Below, piece by piece: positions 50,701 to 60,615 of a stretch of 64,000 nt of DNA (its first letter is position 1; every line of letters starts with the position of its first letter). The stretch is taken from contig VZTG01005544.1 in NCBI GenBank assembly GCA_013397845.1, forward strand, positions 548,643 through 612,642, written 5' to 3'. Source of the DNA: Melanocharis versteri (Eukaryota > Chordata > Aves > Passeriformes > Melanocharitidae). Below the pieces are notes generated by a model. It saw nothing but the letters and a program-made list of their open reading frames with translations, did not search any database and had not been told where the DNA came from. The position numbers and the translations under genes are program-made.

Positions 50701-50959
50701 TGTTTTGTTTTGTTTTGTTTTTAAATATTTGTGCCATATCTTTAATAATTGAACGTGCATCTAATTTTAAAAATTTTAAAAAAAGGAATTTTGAGTATTT
50801 TTCAAGTTGAGAGAGTTCAGCTTCACTAATAACACTCTAAGGACTTGACTTAAGCAATGGATAACTGGACGTTTTAAACTGCAGCACTCTATTTCCGTAA
50901 AAGTTGAGCACTGAGCACAAAGTAATTCAGTAGGAGGAAAGGAAAGGCAAGGCAAGTTC
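47791..50959. other. Intergenic sequence, no gene seen
   Basis: Unique AT-rich DNA with (AAT)n at 48362-48378, T-rich patches at 50486-50529 and (GTTTT)n at 50692-50720. No gene was recognised. Confidence 0.55.
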
Positions 50960-51119
50960 AGGAAAGGAGAAAGGAGAGGAGAGGAGAGGAGAGGAGAGGA
51001 GAGGAGAGGGAAAGAAAAAGAAAGGAAGGAAGGAAGGAAGGAAAGGAAAGGAAAGGAAAGGAAAGGAAAGGAAAGGAAAGGAAAGGAAAGGAAAGGAAAG
51101 GAAAGGAAAGGAAAGGAAA

Positions 51120-51193
<74 letters not shown>

Positions 51194-51249
51194 GAAAGAA
51201 AGAAAGAGAAAGAAAGAAAGAAAAGAAAGAAAGAAAGAAAAAAAGAAAG
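50960..51249. repeat. Uninterrupted 290-nt purine tract of changing unit
   Basis: No pyrimidine occurs between 50960 and 51249. The unit changes along it: GAGGA pentamers (about 50974-51008), GGAA tetramers (about 51021-51041), AAAGG pentamers (about 51041-51121), then GAAA tetramers with occasional GA slips to 51249. The minus frames of 224 and 162 codons are low-complexity artefacts of F, L, S and P. Purine tracts of this length can adopt triplex forms and stall polymerases (established knowledge). Confidence 0.98.
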
Positions 51250-53523
51250 CAAAAAAGGAGATGTCTGCAATGCTAAGGTTAAAGATCTCAGCTGGAAGAA
51301 GATGGACCTGAAAGATGTCTGTTTTGGAAGAAGTTGGCCAGTTGTCCTGTGGACTACACAGACAACCTGAAGAATCACAAATACAGTGAAGTTGGATGAA
51401 GAAATCATAGAACAAATAGTTATAACAGCAGTATTATTAACAGGATCCACAGTAATTTTCAGCTGAAATTTCCAAGTCTAGCTTGAGTGATACATAATAC
51501 CACCAATATTAATAAAAGCTAGAGTCCAAATGTATTATCTTTGTATGATCAAATCTAGTGGATGTTCTGCTCCTGGCTGCATTATGCAGAGAATCCAACT
51601 CACAAGAGATAAGACTCAGATAACTTCCATTCATGACTTACAATGTCTTTGTCAAGAGCTTATTGCTGGAACAATGGTGATGCCATATTGCATCAGGAAA
51701 AGGTCTGAATGCCATTTAATGGATATAACTTCAATTTGGGAAGACTTAAGCGGAGATACTACTCAATTTGTTAGTATACACTGTTTGCGTAATTCACTTC
51801 ATAACAATCAGGACAGGCATGCATATTTACATGAAAGAAAGCTAGCTAAAATTTCATTCATACATTTCACTGCTGCTTTGGGGCAGCAAGATGCTGTAAA
51901 TCATTGTCGACTTCATAGATGACATGAAAGATATAGTTGGTTTGTGATATCTTCTTACTGACCGTAAGACATATCATAGCTGATGCTCGTGGACCTGGCC
52001 CTTGATGGAAAACTTTCAAAGCTGGGAAAATGCAGCGCACGGCCATGACTACCAGCTAGTAAGAAGAGTAGGTACGTCCCTGGAGTTGAACAGACACCTG
52101 GGGAACACTTTTGTTTCAATACATCACACTAACCCCCGTCTGTGGAAATGACAATGCATCCTCTGGGGGAAGGTCGACCTCTGTAACTGTGCTTTATACG
52201 CAGAGCACAGCAGAAGCTCACAGAGTGGCAGCTGCCATGCTTAAAGAGGAAGAGCTCTGTATAGGCACATAACTATTCCGGTATCATAATGCTGGAATCA
52301 CTTACTGTAACGGCCAACTAATGGGGAAAGATGGAGAGGAAGCAGTTTCCAAGTCCCACTTCACTAACAGTAAATTAATGCCTGTGGTGAACACAGATAA
52401 ACTGAATGTAATAACAAAGTTAGCAATCTTACATCTTGGATTCCATTCATCTACTTGAGTCCTAGGTATATGCTTTTTACCAAAGCACGTTCCTCTTCTT
52501 CAAACTGCATTTCTGAGCAGGTTTCGGTCTAAATTGCTGTGCATTGCACACTAATGCTGAGAGCCTATCAGTACTTATAAAGGCTAACTATTTTCAAATT
52601 CTCAAAATTTAGATTAATGTAATTCGTCGCATTCTTCAGCAAAAGTTTACTAAATAGAACTTTTCAAGTGAGAAGAAAATCTAAAATAAATAAGTCTGTA
52701 TTTCTATCCTCGTTGTAACACACCACCTGAACGCCTGGTCCTGCAAAGTGCTGGTTTCTGCTTCACAACACACACCCCAGGAAACAGCACTATCTGTCAG
52801 CTAAGGCAATAGGGCTGCACCTAATGAGAGAGCTTTCTCTTCCCTTCAGCATCCCTGGAATTGGAAAGATCACAGAGTTTAGCAAGATAGGAACACAGAA
52901 CTCAATTTCCAATTCTTTCTTTCTACAGACATGGTTTCTGAAGGGCGAAGTTTTTTGAGATGGTAAAAGGATTACTCCACTGATGCATATCATCAGCTTA
53001 TATTTAGGAGTAAAGCTGCAAGTGACTTGGAAAGAAGGGAATTCTCTTACCTTACTAATTGAATCGGAACGTCTTATTAGTATCCTCTCTCAGTAATCTG
53101 ATATGAAAGTCACTAATATGATACGACTGTAACACAGTATTACCAACAATATATTCTGATATGATTTGAATGTTAATGTAATACAAAGGAATGTTGCTAA
53201 TGTGCTAATTGGATAAGATATTGCTAATGAGATGTGAGAGACTCCACTAAAAAAAAATTATATTACTTCCCTTAACTTTTTGAATATGGCATTGACCTTG
53301 CACACCAGGAATACCGCAAAATGTCCTTTTGCTCTTTCCTGGATGGTTACAGTTCTGCCTTTCCACATTTAGGCTTCGTAGGTGCTGTGATTTTACTGAC
53401 AGAGTACTTAGACTCAAGAACAAAGAGAATAAATAATTGCAGAGTGATATGTGAGTGTCAAACCAACATGCATTGATGGGGTAGTTACTTAGTGTTCGGA
53501 TAATGTGTATATTTAAGCAAGTT
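51250..53523. other. Intergenic sequence, no gene seen
   Basis: Unique DNA. The 130-codon open frame at 51530-51922 has several Cys and His residues but no recognisable domain, signal or splice context, and I do not call it a gene. Confidence 0.5.
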
Positions 53524-53935
53524 CCATAGAATCGTAGAATCGTTTAGGTTAGAAAAAGACATTAGGATTATAAAGTCCAACCAGTAATCCAGCACTGCCA
53601 AATCCAACACTAAATCATGTACCCAGGTGCCACATATCCACTTTCAGGGATGGTGAGCCCACCACTTTCCTGGACAGCTTATTCCAATCCCTGAGGACCC
53701 TTTCAGTGAAGAACTTTTGCTGAATATCCAACGTAAACCTCCCATGATGCAACTAAGGCCCAGTTCCTTTCATCCTACCTTTTCTGACCTGTGAGAAAAG
53801 ACCGACACCCAGCTGGTTGCATCCTCTTTTCAGGGAGTTGTAAAGAATGAGGAGGTCCCCTGTGAAACTCGTTTTCTCCGGGTAAAACAATCCCAGCTCC
53901 CTCAGCCCCTCCTCACAAGAGATTCTCTTTTGTTT
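53524..53935 (-). mobile_element. CR1 LINE, 3' fragment with ORF2 C-terminus
   Basis: On the minus strand the frame 53938-53753 keeps the conserved C-terminal CR1 blocks EEGLRELGLFYPEK and LLILYNSLKRG with GVGLFSQV. The 3' untranslated region follows down to 53524, which carries GAATCGTAGAATC-like terminal repeats (plus-strand view). The untranslated region differs from the copies at 8986 and 47371, so this is probably a different, older CR1 subfamily. It is 5'-truncated and inactive. Confidence 0.9.
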
Positions 53936-54155
53936 CAATCAATCTCCAACAGTCTTTCAGAAATTAGGACTTAAAGGTCATAACATTCAGGTGAAGGAGT
54001 GTTGTGTCATTTTCCACATTACACAGGAAGAAACAAGGTCGGAAAAATGAGTAATTCACCACATAATTACAGGTGAATCTGGACAGAATTGCAGAATTCC
54101 TTTAGACAGACATCGAATTTATTAATAAAATTTTTCTTTCCTCTAATACTGTAAA

Positions 54156-54557
54156 TTTTCTTTTTTTCTTTTTTCTTTTTCTTTTTCTTTTTCTTTTTCT
54201 TTTTCTTTTTCTTTTTCTTTTTCTTTTTCTTTTTCTTTTTCTTTTTCTTTTTCTTTTTCTTTTTCTTTTTCTTTTTCTTTTTCTCTTTTTCTTTTTCTTT
54301 TTCTCTTTTTCTTTTTCTTTTTCTTTTTTTTTTCTTTTTCCTTTTTCTTTTTCCTTTCCTTTCTTTTTCTTTTTTATTTTTTTTAAGTTTCTTTTTTATT
54401 TTTTCTCTTTCTTTTTCCTTTTTTCTTTTTTCCTTTTTTCCTTTTTTCTTTTTTCTTTTTTCTTTTTTTTTTCTTTTTTCTTTTTTCTTTTTTCTTTTCT
54501 CTTTTCTCTTTTTCTCTTCTTTTTCCTTCTTTTTCCTTCTCCTTTTTTTTTTTTTTG
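54156..54557. repeat. Pyrimidine array, (CTTTTT)n hexamer passing into irregular CT repeats
   Basis: Pyrimidines are unbroken from 54156 to 54375 (220 nt). C occurs every 6 bases from 54175 to about 54282, then units vary, and a 7-base spacing reappears at about 54418-54490. Two A interruptions lie at 54376 and just after. It starts about 220 bp beyond a minus-strand CR1 fragment. Confidence 0.97.
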
Positions 54558-56486
54558 TTCTTTCATTGTCCTATTATTGCTCTTTTCATTTTCATTCCAA
54601 TTTTTATTTCATTTTGCACTGCTTGAGGTGTTCTCAGGAATCAAAAGGATGATGGTGATATGAAGGTAATGGATTGGAGTTGCCCTTAGTTGCCTCATCT
54701 ATGAAACACCAAATGGAAAACAGGACACATGAACTAAACGTAGTCCTGAGATGCATGTGCATCAGTAGAAATTATGGTTTTAGCACCAATATGTATATAG
54801 AAAGGTATACATAAGGTTCTGATCTGTGCATCATTGGGATATATACTATGTTACATTAAATAAAATATGTAAAAAAAAAAAAAAAACCAAACAAACCTAT
54901 ATTGAATTGTGGGACTTACAACTCCTTAGCTTAAAAAAAATGGGGAGTTAAAATTGTTTTTTTTCAATAAACGTAACAGCTACTGCTAGCTCAAATGCCT
55001 ATAAACCTGTATGGTTTGTTTGTTTGTTTGTCTGTTTGTTTGTTCATTTTTTTGCTGTTGTTATTGGGTTTTTTTGTCGTTGTTTTTTGCTTCTTTGTTT
55101 TTGCGCTATGTGAGGTCATATTTCCATAGTTAAGCTGACATGACTTTCATAACAGTTTCCTCCATTTTAGTGCCTGGCATTCTGTAGGCAGAATCTCTCT
55201 TCCCAAGAACAGTGTGTTACTACACAAGTTAGAACAAGAACAAGGGACAGGACACATAACCTTTCTCCTTCTTTTGTTTCTTGGCTCTTTTTTTTTTTTT
55301 TTGTGTTTTTTTTTTTTTTTTTTTTTTTTTTGTGTATGTGTGTGTGTGTGCCGTTTTGGTAGAGTTACACAGTTATTTTGTGGTTTAGATTATCTGCAAA
55401 ATGGGTGTATTAATAATTACCTTGCAGAGGTAATTATAAACTGTTTAATACTGATTAATAATTAGAAATGTTTTAATCCCCTTACAGGAAGAGAATTAAA
55501 TGCAAAGTACTATTATGACTGTTAATAATGCACAGTGAACTTTCATGCTTATATGTAGTGGTTTCCTCTTTTATCCATTTCCCAGCTTAACACTTACTTT
55601 TTAGATTGAAACTATATTAGGCAAGGTTATTCAGGAGAAAGCAGAATGGTGGATGCAAGGGTAAATTTGAGGTAGAGGGTGGGTTATTGAAAGGAAATGA
55701 AGCCACTGACTTCATTGTGTCTTACAATAGAATGGAAGAAAGCAGCACAAAAGAACTATTAGTATTAATATGAATAATGACCTATAAATATTCCACTTTT
55801 TAACCATGTAATCAATTCTCTGGTCTCAATGGATGTCTATCTTCCCTTTTGTATATTTGTATATTATAATTTAAATGCATACATTATAATGACTTTTTTT
55901 GGCTTACTGGCTTAATGTATGAGCGACTATTCATTTAGCAGTCAGATATTTATTCATTTCCATTGGATTGGAATTGCAAAGTCCTCGCTTAGCAGATTTA
56001 GTACACTAAGTAGTTATTCCATGGGGTAGTAAGGTTAACATGGGAATGATGCTGGGGTTTCTAAAGCTGACAGAGGCATCTGGTGCTCAGCTCTGGGTAC
56101 TGCTCGTAGACATATTGTTCAGATGGGTTTCAGTCATTGTCACCCTGTTGGATCCCCAGTGAGCTCCACACCAGAAAAACATGCATTTGTTATTAAATTG
56201 TAGCCTGATGACATTTATGGAGTATTTGCAGGTTGGCAGGCTAAAAATGGAAAGTTAGAATGTTTGTCGCACTATCCTTGATGACAGTATTAGACAGAAT
56301 ATTTAATTTTATTGGTATGAACTCTTCCTCTTTGTTCTGTTTACAAAACAAGCTTGTTTGACTCCAGGTAGACTATGAAGTGCTTAACAGACATTTGGGA
56401 TAGTGGTTTGTGGAAATTATTGAGGTAAAAAAAAACCCCTAATACCTCCATCCTTGCTGTTTCTTCTTACCCAGGTTTAGAACAGA
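54558..56486. other. Intergenic sequence with T/G low-complexity tracts
   Basis: Contains an A run at 54870-54885, (TTTG)n at 55013-55045, and a poly(T) region at 55288-55331 followed by (GT)n at 55332-55350. The rest is unique AT-rich DNA with no gene seen. Confidence 0.6.
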
Positions 56487-57036
56487 TGCTGTGGTTTAAC
56501 TTCAGAAGGAACCACACAGCGAGTCAGTTGCTACAGCTCATGGGATGGAAGGGGAGCAGTGAGAAAACTCATAGGTTGTGATAAAGACAGTTTAAAAGCA
56601 AAAGAAATATGTATGCAAGGAAAGCAAAATAAAGAATTCATCCATTACTTCCCACCAGCAAACAGGTGTTTGGCCATCCCCAGAACACCAGGACTCCATC
56701 GCATGGAATTGAGGAGGATGAATGCCATCGCTCTGAATGTCCCTACCTTCTTCCCATTACCCCCAGCCATTATTGCTGAGCCTGACACCATAGGTTATGG
56801 AACATCTCTGGGGACATTTGGGTGGTCAGTTTTACCCTGTGTGTCACCTCACAGCTTCTTGTGCATCCCCAGTCCAATTAATGCTGGCAGAAAATACCTT
56901 TATGCTGTCCAAGCTCTGTTCATCGATTGATAAAACTTCTCTTTCAGTAATAGATTCCATCACAAATACAAAGCATAACCCCGTAAAAGGAACTATGGAG
57001 ACAATTGACTTAATCTCAAACCAAACCAGTGCAACA
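56487..57036 (-). mobile_element. Solo LTR, avian ERVL-like family 1, near full length (about 550 bp)
   Basis: Minus-strand copy of the family at 1-350. The plus-strand left end TGCTGTGGTTTAAC (56487) is the family's 3' end. The block GGTTATGGAACATCTCTGGG (56793-56812) parallels TGGTCTGGAACATCTCTTTG-type sequence at 98-117. The right end at 57036 (CCAAACCAGTGCAACA on plus) is its 5' end. It is strongly diverged and its TATA box is degraded. The 123- and 114-codon plus frames are shadows. No target-site duplication was found. Confidence 0.78.
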
Positions 57037-58449
57037 GGTGAAATAGACACTGGTTTCCAAACATACAGTGGCAATATAACTTGCTTAATTGTCTTCTCAC
57101 AGGTAAATGGCTTTCCCAGAGGTAAATCATGTAAATCATGATCACACTCAAAAATAAGTAGTCTATGAATATATTACCTTAGAGAGAACGATTTTGAATG
57201 TTACAGGGAAAATAATTAAAAAGAAAGCAAAAAAATAAAGAATTCTCCAACTTCTTTTATTTCTTACAATGTTATTTTTTATACCATAAGGCTTCAGCTG
57301 CATCTTCAAAATATAACGAGTTGACTGTAGGGTGTGTGTTGTATTCTGGATATCTGAGCTGTCTAAAATGTCACTGAAGTTCTAGGAAAATGAATATTCA
57401 GCGACCAGAAAGGTCAATCAAATAGTCAGAGAGGCTTGTAGAGATGGAAGAATAGGGGAACATCTGCATAAACATACGAAAGCAGTCCAGCTGCCGACCC
57501 TTGCTCTCACACAGATGTCTGTCTACCCTCCCATCTCAAATACAGGTATTTATATAGGAAAAGCTGTGCAGAAAGACATATGGATAGCCACATGTTGATG
57601 GATGGTTGGTTGGCTAAGGCTGTCACTGAGCAAAGAGGCGATGAATAATTTTGCTAGGGATGAGAGCCAGTACTTTTCGAGCCCCGCGCATTCTGGAAGC
57701 TGGAACTCCTCACTGCCATATCAGTGAGGGGACAGCTTTCCCAAACAGCATCCCAGATCGACCTGTCACCCAGTTGTTACAGGACTGGTTTTCTGGTGCT
57801 CTCTCAAGTCTTTAGCACCTTTTGGCTTAGAAAGAAAGATAAAACTCTGACACCTGTGTCCCACCTGCTGGACATTTCAGTTTGAAAGAGAAAGGAGAAT
57901 CCTGTTTCAGTCTAGAAAGGGGACTTAATCATTTCACCTGTAACTCTGTTCAGATTTCTCATAGATTTCCATTACTGTCTGCTTTAATAATGTTGCTCAC
58001 TACCTCCCTCTTCCTTGCACAAATTTGGCTTTGATTCCATCTATTCCTTTCCTTCTGATAGACTACAGAACTGCTCATCCAAAGTCATAAATCCTCACAA
58101 GTATGATGCACAATAGAGATTTAGCGACTTTGTCTTTCGGGTCCAACAAAGACTTCAGAATCTCTCTTGATAACATTATCTTCTACCTTTTTAATTTTTC
58201 AGGAGAACCATTTTCTGTAAAATTGAAATGTCGTATCTTAAAGCCATAGATCTTATTTGTGACCTCGTGTCTTTTAAACAGGAATAGGAGCCACTAGGGA
58301 ACGTTACTTTTCCTATTTTTCCTGGTGAGCTTACTGTAATGACTATTTCGTACTACTTGAGCAACAGCCATCCTACATATCATTATATAGGATATAATTA
58401 TTGTTCTTTTTGGCCCTGAGGAGCATCAGGAAAGTTTATTCCACACGGT
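57037..58449. other. Intergenic sequence, no gene seen
   Basis: Unique DNA with no open frame, repeat or motif that I can support. Confidence 0.55.
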
Positions 58450-58790
58450 TCGGTTTTGTTTTTGGTTTTGGTTTTGTTTTTGGTTTTGGTTTTGTTTTTG
58501 GTTTTGGTTTTGTTTTTGGTTTTGGTTTTGTTTTTGGTTTTGGTTTTGTTTTTGGTTTTGTTGTTGTTGTTGTTGCTTTGGTTCGGTTTGGTTTGGGTTT
58601 TGTTTGTTTGTTTGATTATTTGTTTTTTTGTTTGTTTGATTCTGATTTTGGTTGCTTGGTTTTTTTGGTTTTGTTTTGGGTTTTGTTTGTTTGTTTGTTT
58701 GTTTTGGGGGGGGTCTGTTTTGTTTTGTTTTGTTCTGTTTTGTTTTTTGGGGCTTTTGTTTTTGGGGGCTTTTTTTGCTTGGTTTTCCAC
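58450..58790. repeat. T/G-rich array with an 18-nt period, then mixed T/G repeats
   Basis: TTTTTGGTTTTGGTTTTG repeats about five to six times from 58459 to 58560, followed by (GTT)n at 58559-58573, GTTT repeats and a G run at 58705-58712. Because 18 is a multiple of 3, all frames stay open and give false frames of up to 162 codons rich in F, V, G and L or N, K, Q and T. Confidence 0.95.
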
Positions 58791-60469
58791 TTTGAGTTGG
58801 GTTATCAGGGCTATTGGAAATCACAGTTTGGATTTGTTTCATCTGTTTTAGTTAAGATAATAATACTGCAGTTAAAAACTGCTGCTTGAAAAAATGAATT
58901 TATGTTCTAATGCTGCTTTTCTGTAGTATTTAATCAAGAGATTCCCAATTCCAGTCTCTTTGCATTTGTATTGTGATTCTCGAGCAGGTACTCTATAAAA
59001 CTTTTTTTCAAAGGAACTAGAATAAACTATTAGCTAAACTACTACAGAGAACAGGCAAGTCAGATTTGGGAAGTTTTAGCCCGTTTGCTATGAAAAAATT
59101 AATGTAAGACACATTGTACACGTGTTTTTGCCCATTTTCCAGCTATAGAAAAATTGACCTTTTAAATAGATTTATATTAGAAAAAAATAACAACGAGACC
59201 AAAAGCTGTGAAAATTACCTCCAATAAACTACCAGGTTTTGGATGGCGATTTTCTTTTGTGTGCTGCATGTTGTGTTAAGTACATGGTACGAATTCCTAG
59301 GGAGTTGCAAATTTGCCTTCTTCAAAATGAATCTCAGCCAACCGACCATATTCTGTTCTCTGCTAGAAAATTTGGGTTTAATGAAAGGGAGCCCTAGTTA
59401 AAAATTCTGAAAAGTTGCATGAACAGATTTTATCATCAACTCTAAGGTGTTTCCAGAATCCCTCTCAAACAAACATTCACAGAAGTCCCAATTTAACTTT
59501 CAAGCAAATGGCAATGTTTCACAGCTGGTAATGTTGTCAGCTCACAGGGAATGCTAATCTGGGATAGCACAGGGTGTCCTTACATCTTGCATTGAAAACA
59601 TATCCTGACCACCGATTTCTAAAAGTTGTCAATCACCCTTTTTTCATTATTTTCTTAAGAAAGGGAGGATATGAGACCAGTGAATAAGGAGGAGAATCAA
59701 TCGCATACCAGTCGGCTTTGCCCAACACACACAGCAAAGCTGTCAGCAAGGCACTGGCTTGTATTTTAATATAAAGAATTCAAAGGACTTAAGAGTTGTG
59801 TGAATTCAGACTTTCAGGTGTGATTCATTGGACTTTAAATAGATATACACAGAGCAGACATTTTCATCTGAGCTAGTCATTGCATACGCTCTCTACAGTA
59901 AATGGAGAGAAGCAATCACATCCAAGGTATGATTCCTCCCATTTTAAAGCGAAGTTCTAAAATATGCTGTGAAGCACATAATTCTGTTCACTGGCTGTAA
60001 GGCAAGATTACTTAAGGTGCAGACAGCATTGTACATGTTTAAAGCTTGATAAAAGCTAACTCTTAATTGTCTAAGATATATAGGTTTTATACAAAGATAC
60101 TTCTACTCTGCTTTAAAATAATAATCAAAAAATTCTATTTGTGCTTTGTTTAATCAATTCTGTAAATCTCACAAAATACCTACCGATCTAGTCCAGAAAG
60201 ATGTGTCATAACCATCCCGATTTTGTATTTTAGGGTTTGATAGAATCTAATAATAATTTAAAAGTCTCTCCAGGCTTTGGAATCCCTCCAGATTAAAGTA
60301 GTAGGATTTTTCCCCCAGAAATATTAGAATCTAGGGCTGTTAGCACTAACACACATTGACTTCAGCAATATCACACTTTCTCCAACACTGAGGAAAAAAA
60401 AATCTACCACATGATAGAAGAATCTGAAGTAAAGAATATAGGACTCAGGAAAAAAAAAAAAAAAAAAAA
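58791..60469. other. Intergenic sequence ending in an A run
   Basis: Unique AT-rich DNA. A run of 20 A (60450-60469) leads into the gap. No gene was seen. Confidence 0.55.
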
Positions 60470-60594
60470 NNNNNNNNNNNNNNNNNNNNNNNNNNNNNNN
60501 NNNNNNNNNNNNNNNNNNNNNNNNNNNNNNNNNNNNNNNNNNNNNNNNNNNNNNNNNNNNNNNNNNNNNNNNNNNNNNNNNNNNNNNNNNNNNN
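60470..60594. other. Assembly gap (125 N)
   Basis: Flanked by poly(A) on the left and poly(T) (60595-60615) on the right. The open frames spanning it are meaningless. Confidence 0.99.
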
Positions 60595-60615
60595 TTTTTT
60601 TTTTTTTTTTTTTTT

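Noticed and set aside
50776..51450. Minus-strand frame of 224 codons rich in F, L and S
   Set aside because: It spans the homopurine tract; its sequence is the repeat translated.
51530..51922. Plus-strand frame of 130 codons with several Cys and His
   Set aside because: The Cys/His spacing does not match a known zinc finger and there is no support for expression.
58398..58889. Frames of 130-162 codons on both strands
   Set aside because: They are products of the 18-nt T/G array, which stays in frame by its length.
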